NCBI GenBank assembly: GCA_030045215.1
Contig: JASIBJ010000802.1
Coordinates: 1 to 6,160 of the forward strand
Length of the DNA stretch: 6,160 bases
Source: Streptosporangiaceae bacterium
Lineage (GTDB): Bacteria > Actinomycetota > Actinomycetes > Streptosporangiales > Streptosporangiaceae
Direction: 5' to 3'
Part shown: one piece after another, positions 1 through 5,969 of the stretch
Layout: the number at the start of each line of letters is the position of its first letter
Numbering within the stretch: the stretch's first letter is position 1
Position numbers and translations under genes: made by a program
The notes under the pieces: model-generated
What the model saw: only the letters and a program-made list of their open reading frames with translations
Told to the model about the DNA's origin: nothing
The model's database searches: none

Positions 1-414
1 TTGCCGGTTGTACGCGCGGCCAAGCAGGGGCGAGGAGATCAGGAAGTCAGCGCTAGCGCGATTGCAGGCGACCGGGATGTTCCAGAGCACAGCCAGCCGC
101 AGCAGCGCCTTCACGTCCGGGGCGTGCGGCTGGGGCTCCAGCGGATCCCAGAAGAAGATGAGCAGGTCAACGTTTCCCTCGGCGATCCTGGCCCCGATCT
201 GCTGGTCGCCGCCGAGCGGACCGCTGCGCAGGCAGGTCACATCCAAGCCGAGCTCGCGGATGAGCAATTCGCCGGTCGAGCCGGTGGCGACGAGGTCGTG
301 CTGGGCGAGCACGGCCCGGTTGAAGCGAGCCCAGTCGGCAATGTCGACTTTCTTATTGTCATGCGCGATCAGCGCAATCCGGCATGGTGGCCGCTGATCG
401 GCGATCAGGCTCAT
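1..414 (-). CDS. mgsA: Methylglyoxal synthase, 3' end cut by window edge
   Basis: Methylglyoxal synthase converts dihydroxyacetone phosphate to methylglyoxal and phosphate, a cytosolic bypass of lower glycolysis used when sugar phosphates build up. The 138 visible codons follow the E. coli MgsA sequence, recalled from memory, almost end to end. Visible landmarks are [10 protein letters not shown] (His18, Asp19, Lys22), the phosphate-binding ATGSTG (residues 43-48), SGPLGGDQQ with the catalytic Asp70, LIFFWDPL (85-92), [12 protein letters not shown] with His97 and Asp100, and WNIPVACN. The numbering is one less than in E. coli throughout. E. coli MgsA has about 152 residues, so only some 10-15 C-terminal residues should lie beyond base 1. 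The ATG at 414 is the only start: an in-frame TGA lies five codons upstream with no start codon between. No clear Shine-Dalgarno sequence precedes it, which would suit a leaderless or near-leaderless mRNA. It is transcribed away from the oxidoreductase at 613. Confidence 0.95.
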   Translation of the reverse strand, partial: MSLIADQRPPCRIALIAHDNKKVDIADWARFNRAVLAQHDLVATGSTGELLIRELGLDVTCLRSGPLGGDQQIGARIAEGNVDLLIFFWDPLEPQPHAPDVKALLRLAVLWNIPVACNRASADFLISSPLLGRAYNRQ

Positions 415-612
415 GACGTCAGGCTGTCATAAAGCCATTTCAGGGCCACGAACTCGCGGTTACCAGGGGGTTTCAGGGCGTGGTCGTCAGCGGAGCAGAC
501 CGTCACCGTTCGGGCTGCGGTTTGATAGCCCGCATCACAGAATGACGGGGCGTCGCCTACGATTGCGTGGCTATCACCGCACGCTGCCCCACCGCTCTAC
601 CAGGATGATCCC
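415..612. promoter_or_regulatory. Divergent intergenic region between mgsA and oxidoreductase
   Basis: This 198-bp gap separates two divergently transcribed genes, so it should hold both promoters. No textbook -35/-10 pair is evident. On the minus strand a -10-like TATGAC (431-426) ends 11 nt before the mgsA ATG, which would put transcription start at or within a few bases of the start codon and fits the missing ribosome binding site. On the plus strand TACGAT (558-563) is a possible -10 for the oxidoreductase, without a recognisable -35. The 9-mer TTTCAGGGC occurs twice in direct orientation (438-446 and 471-479), 33 bp apart. A palindromic TGACGTCA (414-421) overlaps the mgsA start. None of these elements is proven; the region call rests on gene arrangement. 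Confidence 0.4.
602..605 (+). promoter_or_regulatory. Ribosome binding site of the oxidoreductase
   Basis: AGGA lies 7 nt before the ATG at 613, a normal spacing. It supports this start over the in-frame GTG at 619. The ATG at 606 is in another frame. Confidence 0.55.
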
Positions 613-1749
613 ATGACCGTGACCGGCCCCTTCTGGCGCGACCAGCTCACCGCTGACGAGCGCGCCGCACTCGGCCGACGTGACCAGGCCGTCGGCCGGG
701 CCAGGCCGGACGTGCTGGTCGTCGGCGGGGGCATCCTCGGCGTCACCACCGCTGCCGCCTGCGCCGAGGCGGGCCTCGGCAACGTGCTGCTGATCGAAAC
801 CGGCAGGCTTGGCGCCGGCGCGACCGGCGGCGCGACCGGGCTGCTTATTCCTGAGCCTCATCAGTGGAGCGACCCCGAGCCTTTCGTGGACCTCGAGCGG
901 GCCAGCCTGGAGCGCTGGCACGACCTGGAAGAGGCCCTACCCGGCGGCATCGGTCTCGTGGAGCTTGACTGGATCGGGCTGGCCCCGCACGACAGCGGTT
1001 TCGCCGCGCACCAGCCACCGGCCGTGGAATGGCTCAATCCCGGACAGCTGGCCGAACTGGTCCCCGGCCTAGCCCGGCCGATGGAGGGAGCGCTGATCCA
1101 TCGGCAGGGCCGGGTCAACCCGCTGCGGGCGGTGGCCCGGCTGGCGGCCAGGCTGCCGGCAGTAGCCACGGGGGTTGCGGCTACGTCCGTCACCATCCAG
1201 GGCGATCGCATCGTCACGGTCGGCACGTCCGCGGGCGAGATCAGCCCGGGCGTCGTGGTGTTCGCCACCGGCCGCCCGCCGGTGCTGGACGGGCTGCCGC
1301 TGCACATCCCGTCCGACCGGGTCAAAGGCCACCTGCTCGTGACGGACCCGACCGACATCCGGCTGCCGGGCATCGTCGCGCCGCTGGCAACCCAGATCGA
1401 GGACGGTCGCCTGCTCGCCGGGGGGACCTTCGACATCGGCGACGAGAGCCCCGCCGTTCAGCCCGAGGTTATCGAGTCGATCATGGACGGCATCGCCATC
1501 ACGCTGCCCGCCCTCGCCGGGATCGGCGTCTCGCATCAGTGGTGCTGTTTCCGGCCCAGGCACCCGGACCGGCGGCCAGTGATCGACAAGGTTCCCGGAC
1601 TCGCGAACGCCTGGCTGACGTCGGGGCACTTCAGGACCGGCATCCTCAACGCCCCCGTTACCGCGGCGGTATTGTCCCGCTGGATTCAGGCGGGCGAGCC
1701 GCCGGTCGAAGCCGGGACCTGGTCAGCGACCAGGTTCGCCGGGCACTAG
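613..1749 (+). CDS. FAD-dependent amine/amino-acid oxidoreductase, DAO family, ThiO-like
   Basis: A 378-residue flavoenzyme of the D-amino-acid oxidase (DAO) superfamily, predicted to oxidise a C-N bond of a small amine or amino acid to an imine. The Rossmann dinucleotide motif is VVGGGILG (residues 36-43), and Glu62 at the end of the second strand would bind the FAD ribose. VVFATG (215-220) is the second FAD contact. The C-terminal FAD/substrate segment reads CCFRPRHPDRRPVID (311-325) followed by SGHFRTGILNAP (337-348). This last block closely resembles Bacillus glycine oxidase (ThiO) as remembered (GHFRNGILLAP), and both arginines that bind substrate there have counterparts (Arg314, Arg341). 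The length suits the family. About 33 residues precede the Rossmann fold, somewhat more than usual. No thiamine genes are nearby, so a role in thiazole synthesis is not supported; sarcosine-, proline- or glycine-oxidase-like activity are alternatives. It ends TAG and overlaps the end of selB by 27 bp on the opposite strand. Confidence 0.88.
   Translation: MTVTGPFWRDQLTADERAALGRRDQAVGRARPDVLVVGGGILGVTTAAACAEAGLGNVLLIETGRLGAGATGGATGLLIPEPHQWSDPEPFVDLERASLERWHDLEEALPGGIGLVELDWIGLAPHDSGFAAHQPPAVEWLNPGQLAELVPGLARPMEGALIHRQGRVNPLRAVARLAARLPAVATGVAATSVTIQGDRIVTVGTSAGEISPGVVVFATGRPPVLDGLPLHIPSDRVKGHLLVTDPTDIRLPGIVAPLATQIEDGRLLAGGTFDIGDESPAVQPEVIESIMDGIAITLPALAGIGVSHQWCCFRPRHPDRRPVIDKVPGLANAWLTSGHFRTGILNAPVTAAVLSRWIQAGEPPVEAGTWSATRFAGH
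1717..1735. terminator. Perfect inverted repeat at the convergent gene ends, possible bidirectional terminator
   Basis: ACCTGGTC, a 3-nt loop (AGC), then GACCAGGT form a perfect 8-bp hairpin; one G-U and one further G-C pair can extend it to about 10 bp. It lies over the 27-bp overlap of the oxidoreductase and selB 3' ends, and the selB TGA (1725-1723) starts in its loop. Neither strand has a T-run after it, so it is not a classical intrinsic terminator. Actinobacteria often use hairpins without U-tracts, and position and symmetry suggest it could stop transcription from both sides. It may also be coincidental coding sequence. Confidence 0.45.
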
Positions 1750-3714
1750 CTCAGCCCGCCCGGCCGTGGGCTGCCCGGCCGTGGGCTGCTCGTCCTGGGC
1801 GCCCGAGAACTGCTCCGGCACCGCGGGCGCGGCTGGGGACGTCGCGACCGGTGGTCGCGACCGGACGATGCGACGGTCGTCGGCCTGCCGTTCGGTTACC
1901 CCGGCGCGGTCGAGGAACTCGAGCAGCGGAATGGCCGTGCGGCGGGTCGTTCTGAGCGCCTCCCGAGCCTGAGCCGCGGTGAAGGGCTGCGGTAGATCGG
2001 CGAGCACGGCCGCCGCAGCAGCGTCGGCTCCTGGCGCTAGCACAACGTGCTCACTGATGCGCATCAGCTCTCCGACGCGGACGGCCGCGGCGATGCCGCG
2101 CTGGTCCAGTCCAAGCTTGCGCAGCCTGTCCGCGTCCGGGGAAGCGAACGGCGCGGCGGCGAGGTCGGCGCGAAGTACCCGCACCGCGGCCTGCAACGGC
2201 TCCGGCAGCCCTGGACCAGGGCCGTGCCCGGACGCCGGCGTCAGCTGGACCAGGCCACAGGAGATCCTGAACGGCGCCCGCGCCAGGGCCAGCACGAGCC
2301 GCCGGTCGGGCAGGTCGAGTGCTGCGCGGGCCGCCTCGACGGGCATGCCGGCCGAGAGCGGCTCGCTGGCCGCATGCCCGGCCACGACCTCGCCGAGATG
2401 ATGACTGAGCGTCTGCCAGTACGCAGGGTCGGCCAGCCACTCTCCGGCCACCGGTTCAGGGTGCTCGCGGATGCCCATCGCGAGCACCGCGCTAGCCCGC
2501 AGCAGACCATGGCGGGCCAGCAGGTGCGCCGCGGCGGGCTGATCTGGCCAGGTAGTCAGCATCTTGGCCGCGGCCGCCGCCGCACCCCGCCGAGCAAGGC
2601 GGGGCGGCATGACGTCGAGAATCGTGGCGCCTGCCACGTCCGGCCAGGAGCCGGACCGGCGGCTGCCCGGGTCACGCAGCAGCAACCGGTCGCCCACGTG
2701 CAGCGGCAGCGGGTCAGCCAGGCTGAGCCGGACAAGTTCCGGCCCGAGTACCCGGACCCGCGCGATGCAGCGGGCCGAGCCGGCATGAACGGTCACCGTG
2801 CGCGGCAAGGCAGCCGCAATCCCGCCGTCTTCCTCCTGGCTGGCGCGCGACCATCCGGCACCGTAGTCGTCAGGCCGTTCCGCGGTGGCGCGCAGCCGCA
2901 CGTCGATGCAGTCAGTAAGCGTCCAGCGGCCAGCCTGGACCAGGGCCATGCCGCGGTGCACCGCGTCCTTGCTGACGCCGCGCAGGTTGAGCGCGACGCG
3001 CGCGGTTCCCGATGCGGCCTCCACCTGCTCGCCGAGTGACTGCAGCTCCCTGACCGTAACCGGCCTCATGGCCGGGGCAAGGACAAGCTCATCTCCCCGG
3101 TGGACCGTACCGGCCGGCAGCGTGCCGGTAACGACAGTGCCGCTGCCGCTCATGCTGAAGGCCCGGTCGATCCAGATGCGCACCGGCGCGCCGGGGTCCG
3201 GCTCCGGCATGGTCTTGCCCAGCTGCTCCAGCGCGGCCAGCAGCTCGGGCAGGCCGGCTCCGGTTTGCGCGCTGACCGCTACGGCCGGGACGGCACCCAG
3301 GCTCGTCTTCGCGATGTGATCGGCGGCCTGCGCCATCGCCGCGGCCGGATCAGCCAGATCGCTCTTGGTGATCACCAGCAGCCCGTTGCTGATGCCAAGG
3401 GCGTCTATGACGGCCAGGTGCTCGGCCGACTGCGGCATCCACCCCTCATCAGCCGCGACCACGAACAGCACCGCAGGGACCGGCCCGGCGCCGGCGAGCA
3501 TGTTCGGCACGAACCGCTCATGACCCGGCACGTCGACGAACGCGATCTGGTCGCCGCTGGCCAGCGTGAGCCAGGCGAAGCCGAGGTCGATGGTCATGCC
3601 ACGGCGTCGCTCCTCGGCCCACCGGTCGGGCTCCTGGCCAGTCAGCGCGCGAATCAGCGCGGACTTGCCGTGATCCACGTGCCCCGCGGTGACTACGACG
3701 TGCATGTCACTCAT
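1723..3714 (-). CDS. selB: Selenocysteine-specific elongation factor SelB
   Basis: SelB is the GTPase that binds Sec-tRNA(Sec) and a SECIS hairpin in the mRNA, and delivers selenocysteine to the ribosome at UGA. The 663 residues begin with a complete G domain: GHVDHGKS (11-18), the switch region around RRRGMTIDLGFAW (37-49, the SelB version of the EF-Tu motif), DVPGHERF (61-68), TKSD (116-119, replacing NKxD as in other SelB proteins) and SAQTG (148-152). A translation-factor beta-barrel follows (GSGTVVTGTL, about 190-199, and HRGDELVL), then a second barrel to about 370. Four winged-helix repeats for SECIS binding should fill about 380-617; the last is recognisable as PFTAAQAREALRTTRR...LLEFLDRAGVTER. 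It is about 50 residues longer than E. coli SelB, largely because of a Pro/Ala/Gln-rich tail after residue 618 containing the doubled pentapeptide QPTAG. The start at 3714 has AGGA 5 nt upstream; Met4 is a weaker alternative. It lies 15 nt behind selA and is almost certainly co-transcribed with it. The stop is TGA. Confidence 0.97.
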   Translation of the reverse strand: MSDMHVVVTAGHVDHGKSALIRALTGQEPDRWAEERRRGMTIDLGFAWLTLASGDQIAFVDVPGHERFVPNMLAGAGPVPAVLFVVAADEGWMPQSAEHLAVIDALGISNGLLVITKSDLADPAAAMAQAADHIAKTSLGAVPAVAVSAQTGAGLPELLAALEQLGKTMPEPDPGAPVRIWIDRAFSMSGSGTVVTGTLPAGTVHRGDELVLAPAMRPVTVRELQSLGEQVEAASGTARVALNLRGVSKDAVHRGMALVQAGRWTLTDCIDVRLRATAERPDDYGAGWSRASQEEDGGIAAALPRTVTVHAGSARCIARVRVLGPELVRLSLADPLPLHVGDRLLLRDPGSRRSGSWPDVAGATILDVMPPRLARRGAAAAAAKMLTTWPDQPAAAHLLARHGLLRASAVLAMGIREHPEPVAGEWLADPAYWQTLSHHLGEVVAGHAASEPLSAGMPVEAARAALDLPDRRLVLALARAPFRISCGLVQLTPASGHGPGPGLPEPLQAAVRVLRADLAAAPFASPDADRLRKLGLDQRGIAAAVRVGELMRISEHVVLAPGADAAAAAVLADLPQPFTAAQAREALRTTRRTAIPLLEFLDRAGVTERQADDRRIVRSRPPVATSPAAPAVPEQFSGAQDEQPTAGQPTAGRAELVPGEPGR
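1758..1789. repeat. 15-bp tandem repeat in the selB 3' end
   Basis: A 15-bp unit (GCCCGGCCGTGGGCT, 1758-1772) is repeated exactly at 1773-1787, with two further matching bases. The length is five codons, so the duplication keeps selB in frame and encodes the doubled QPTAG near the C-terminus. It looks like a recent slippage duplication in a low-constraint tail. Confidence 0.85.
1841..1861. repeat. 9-bp inverted repeat with 3-nt loop inside selB
   Basis: GTCGCGACC (1841-1849), GGT, then GGTCGCGAC (1853-1861) form a perfect GC-rich hairpin. It codes for about residues 618-625 of SelB, where the last winged helix gives way to the low-complexity tail. It also lies about 90 nt past the oxidoreductase stop, so it could help end that transcript. 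No T-run is present, and a functional role is unproven. Confidence 0.5.
3689..3710 (-). other. Predicted hairpin over the first codons of selB
   Basis: On the minus strand GTGAC pairs with GTCAC (5 bp), followed by an unpaired A, three further pairs (TGC with GTA, one of them G-U) and a 5-nt loop ACGTC. It covers selB codons 2-9 and begins 19 nt after the selA TGA. It could affect selB translation or act as a SECIS-like element; the fold was worked out by eye and the function is inference. Confidence 0.3.
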
Positions 3715-3719
3715 CTCAA

Positions 3720-3723
3720 TCCT
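3720..3723 (-). promoter_or_regulatory. Ribosome binding site of selB
   Basis: On the minus strand AGGA lies 5 nt before the ATG at 3714, within the 15-nt gap after selA. It supports independent initiation of selB at that ATG rather than at Met4. Confidence 0.6.
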
Positions 3724-3729
3724 GCGCGC

Positions 3730-5052
3730 TCAGCCGGCCGCGGCAATCACGGCGGCCTGGAGCAGCTCGTCATCGGCCGGATCGACCGCCAGGAGGTCCA
3801 GCAGCAACCGCCCGTCCTCCAGCCGGCCGACCACGGCCGGCATGGCACCGCGGCGCACGGACTCCCCGGCCCGCAGCGGTTCGGCCAGCTCTGCTGGCAG
3901 GCTGATCGCCGCGCTGGCCAGGTCGAGGCCGGGAGCCCCGCCGCCGCCGACGGCTGCCGACGAGTCCCGGGCCCGCGCGTCAATGCTCGCTTCAGCCAGG
4001 CTGCCGGCGAGCGTCCTGGCGCGCCGACCAAGCTGCCCCTGGTCGGTTGCGAGCGCCTCGACGACCGGCGGCGGCGGGCCAGCCAGCGTGGCCTCCAGCG
4101 CCGCTACCGTCAGCTTGTCCACCCGCAGCGCCCTGGCCAGCGGATGCCTGGCCAGGGCTGTGATCACCTCAGATCGCCCGAGAAGCAGCCCGGCCTGCGG
4201 ACCGCCAAGCAGCTTGTCCCCGCTCGCGGTGACCAGGGCCGCCCCGGCGCCCAGCCAGCTGGTGGCATCGGGCTCGTCCGGCAGCAGCGGATGCGGCCGC
4301 AGGAGTCCTGACCCGATGTCCCCGACGACCGGCACGCTCAGGCCGACTAGATCGCCGACCGAGGCACTCGAAGTGAAGCCCTCGATCCGGTAGTTGGACG
4401 GATGGACCTTGAGGATGAAGGCAGTCAGCGGGCCGATGGCGGCGGCGTAGTCGGCCGCGGTGGTCCGGTTCGTGGTGCCGACCTCGCGGATCTTCGCGCC
4501 CGTCGACTCGATGAGGTCGGGCAGCCGGAAGCCGTCGCCGATCTCAATCAGCTCGCCCCGGCTGACAATGATCTCCCGGCCTGCCGCCAGCGCGGTCGCG
4601 GCCAGAACCAGCGCCGCCGCGTTGTTGTTCACCACGTGAACCGCCTGCGCCGCCGGCACAGCCGCGGCCAGGGCAGCCAGCATGCCGCGGCCGCGCCGGC
4701 CGCGCAGCCCCGACGCGAGATCGAACTCCAGGTCGGTGCAGCCGGCGGCAGCCTGGACGGCCGCGCGAGCGGCGACCGACAACGGCGCCCGGCCAAGGTT
4801 GGTGTGCAGCAGCACGCCAGTGGCGTTGATCACTGGCGTCAGGGAGGCGGCCAGCGCGGGCAGGCCATAGAGTGCTGCGTCCGCGACCTCGCCCGGCTCG
4901 ATCTCCCCCGACCGTGCGCGGTCCTGAGCACGGCGAACGGCGGCCACCACAATGGCCCGGCCGAGCCTGCGCTCGGCAGCGGCGAGCCGGGGATCGGCCA
5001 GCACCGCGTCAGTGCGCGGCGTGAGCCTGCGGACGTCCACGAGCGCGACCAT
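3730..5052 (-). CDS. selA: L-seryl-tRNA(Sec) selenium transferase SelA
   Basis: SelA is the bacterial PLP enzyme that converts serine on tRNA(Sec) to selenocysteine using selenophosphate. The 440 residues carry the family's landmarks in order: an N-terminal domain with RRLTPRTDAVLADPRL (8-23), VINATGVLLHTNLGRAPL (74-91), TDLEFDL (106-112), VNNNAAALVL (141-150), ISRGEL-type VSRGELIEIG (163-172), VGTTNRT (191-197), KVHPSNYRIEGF (215-226), and the PLP lysine in SGDKLLGGPQAG (Lys280). Length is slightly below E. coli SelA (463). The frame stays open upstream to an ATG at 5151, but AGGAGG sits 5 nt before the ATG at 5052, and the family's N-terminus aligns with that start, so the 33 extra codons are left out. 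It is the first gene of a two-gene operon with selB. Its TGA stop is followed by five sense codons in the same frame as the selB ATG. Confidence 0.97.
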   Translation of the reverse strand: MVALVDVRRLTPRTDAVLADPRLAAAERRLGRAIVVAAVRRAQDRARSGEIEPGEVADAALYGLPALAASLTPVINATGVLLHTNLGRAPLSVAARAAVQAAAGCTDLEFDLASGLRGRRGRGMLAALAAAVPAAQAVHVVNNNAAALVLAATALAAGREIIVSRGELIEIGDGFRLPDLIESTGAKIREVGTTNRTTAADYAAAIGPLTAFILKVHPSNYRIEGFTSSASVGDLVGLSVPVVGDIGSGLLRPHPLLPDEPDATSWLGAGAALVTASGDKLLGGPQAGLLLGRSEVITALARHPLARALRVDKLTVAALEATLAGPPPPVVEALATDQGQLGRRARTLAGSLAEASIDARARDSSAAVGGGGAPGLDLASAAISLPAELAEPLRAGESVRRGAMPAVVGRLEDGRLLLDLLAVDPADDELLQAAVIAAAG

Positions 5053-5057
5053 ACCTG

Positions 5058-5063
5058 CCTCCT
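5058..5063 (-). promoter_or_regulatory. Strong ribosome binding site of selA
   Basis: On the minus strand AGGAGG is 5 nt upstream of the ATG at 5052. It decides the selA start, because the longer reading frame's ATG at 5151 has no Shine-Dalgarno sequence. Confidence 0.8.
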
Positions 5064-5107
5064 CGCGCGAGCAGGGAGAGGCATGAAGCTCTCTTCTGGC
5101 CCGATTT

Positions 5108-5142
5108 ACCAGCACTTTGCCGAAGCAAAGCCGCCGCCTGGT
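5108..5142 (-). other. Two-part hairpin upstream of selA with UUCG tetraloop
   Basis: On the minus strand ACCAG (5142-5138) pairs with CTGGT (5112-5108), and inside them CTTTGC pairs with GCAAAG around a TTCG loop, giving the extra-stable cUUCGg tetraloop form in RNA. An uneven internal loop (7 nt against 2 nt) separates the two stems. It ends about 55 nt before the selA ATG. If transcribed it would be a selAB leader structure; if transcription starts after the nearby -10-like TAAATC, it would instead be promoter DNA. Confidence 0.4.
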
Positions 5143-5178
5143 GCGGGACATGTGCGAGTCTTGAACATCCGATTCCGC

Positions 5179-5184
5179 GAGGAG
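5179..5184 (+). promoter_or_regulatory. Ribosome binding site of the membrane protein
   Basis: GAGGAG lies 6 nt before a GTG (5191) and 9 nt before an ATG (5194). Both starts are possible and differ by one residue; ATG is preferred as the commoner start codon. Confidence 0.65.
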
Positions 5185-5193
5185 TGAGCAGTG

Positions 5194-5943
5194 ATGAACA
5201 GTCAGGTCAGTATTCGGCGCAGCCGCGGGGTGGTGAGCGGAGTCGCGCTAATACTGCTCGGCGTGTGGGGCGGCCTGGCGCCGTTCGTCGGGCCCGATAT
5301 CCACTTCGGCTACACGCCGGACAAGGCCTGGGCGTACACGACCGGACGACTTTACCTGTCGGCTATTCCCGGTGGCGCCGCGCTCATCGGCGGGCTCCTG
5401 ATATCCGTCACCCGCAGCCGCGCGATCGCTGCCATCGGCGGCGTACTCGCCGCGCTCGGCGGAGCCTGGTTCGTCATCGGCGCGGGCGTCACGACGAACG
5501 TGCTCAAGTACACGTCGATCACCACGGGGACACCGTTCGCGAGCACGACGCTCCGCGTGTACCTGGAGGGAGTGGCGCTCTTCGGCGGAGTCGGCGCGCT
5601 GATCATCTTCTTCGGCGCCCTCGGCTGCGGCCGGCTCTCCCTGGTGACAGCCAGGGACGTCGCCGCGGCCGAGGCCGACGGCACCTATTACAACGATTAC
5701 GCGGCCGCATCCGGCACCAGCGCGGGTGGCACGGCCGGCTACCCGGCGAGCACAGGCCCGTTCCCCGCCGCCACGGAGTACCCGGGCTCCAGCACTGGCC
5801 AGTTCCCCACCGCGGCCGGCCAGTTCCCGAGCTCCTCCGGCCAGTTCACGCGGCCGGCGAGCTTCCGGCGCCCGGACGACTACTCAGGTCCGACTGCGCC
5901 ATTATCTGAGCCGCCCGCGGAGCCGCCGACCGAGACCGCGTAG
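5194..5943 (+). CDS. Four-helix membrane protein with repeat-rich C-terminal tail, function unknown
   Basis: I do not recognise this protein. The 249 residues hold four probable transmembrane helices at about 12-33, 52-72, 77-98 and 122-146, preceded by a short basic N-terminus (SIRRSRG) that favours an inside start. The loop after the first helix (34-51) is aromatic and polar, and would face outward. From about 147 the chain is a hydrophilic Gly/Ser/Thr/Pro-rich tail, probably cytoplasmic and disordered, with a 7-residue repeat (TGQFPTA, AGQFPSS, SGQFTRP) and related STGPFP and TEYPGSS segments. Such tails are common in actinobacterial membrane proteins. It is the only complete plus-strand gene between the minus-strand selA and tRNA-Sec, diverging from selA by about 140 bp and ending 26 nt from the tRNA 3' end. 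The setting gives no firm role. Confidence 0.85.
   Translation: MNSQVSIRRSRGVVSGVALILLGVWGGLAPFVGPDIHFGYTPDKAWAYTTGRLYLSAIPGGAALIGGLLISVTRSRAIAAIGGVLAALGGAWFVIGAGVTTNVLKYTSITTGTPFASTTLRVYLEGVALFGGVGALIIFFGALGCGRLSLVTARDVAAAEADGTYYNDYAAASGTSAGGTAGYPASTGPFPAATEYPGSSTGQFPTAAGQFPSSSGQFTRPASFRRPDDYSGPTAPLSEPPAEPPTETA
5797..5847 (+). repeat. 21-bp repeats encoding the GQFP heptads
   Basis: GGCCAGTTC recurs at 5797, 5818 and 5839, an exact 21-bp spacing; the first two copies match over 11 bases. Each unit encodes seven residues of the membrane protein's tail, so the repeat is coding and in frame. Confidence 0.8.
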
Positions 5944-5969
5944 CGAGCCCGCTCGGCGGCCCGCGATAG

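Larger units (their letters stand above)
5053..5190. promoter_or_regulatory. Divergent regulatory region between selA and membrane-protein gene
   Basis: This gap of about 140 bp lies between divergent genes, so it should hold the selAB promoter on one strand and the membrane-protein promoter on the other. I see no good -35/-10 pair. A -10-like TAAATC occurs on the minus strand (5108-5103) but lacks a matching -35. The region also contains the hairpin at 5108-5142. Confidence 0.45.

Noticed and set aside
414..421. TGACGTCA palindrome at the mgsA start
   Set aside because: An 8-bp palindrome overlapping a start codon is easily due to chance, and no second copy is seen.
1..432. Open plus-strand frames over 1-432 and 8-397
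   Set aside because: They are antisense to mgsA, whose minus-strand translation matches a known family along its whole length.
413..616. 67-codon plus-strand frame ending at the oxidoreductase start
   Set aside because: It starts at the mgsA start codon, has no ribosome binding site, is rich in Arg/Ser/Pro like noncoding high-GC frames, and resembles nothing known.
1069..1725. UGA readthrough of selB into a long in-frame extension
   Set aside because: The frame after the selB TGA stays open for a long way, but only because it is antisense to the oxidoreductase gene; no functional sense is visible.
1029..1955. Long plus-strand frame of 308 codons overlapping the oxidoreductase and selB
   Set aside because: Arg/Pro/Gly-rich composition typical of an alternate frame of high-GC genes; both overlapped genes are well supported.
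2047..4311. Long plus-strand frames antisense to selB and selA (330 and 403 codons)
   Set aside because: They mirror the codon bias of the real minus-strand genes, lack ribosome binding sites and match no family.
5053..5151. 33-codon N-terminal extension of selA to the ATG at 5151
   Set aside because: The shorter start has AGGAGG at ideal spacing and fits the family's N-terminus; the extension is Arg-rich and has no ribosome binding site.
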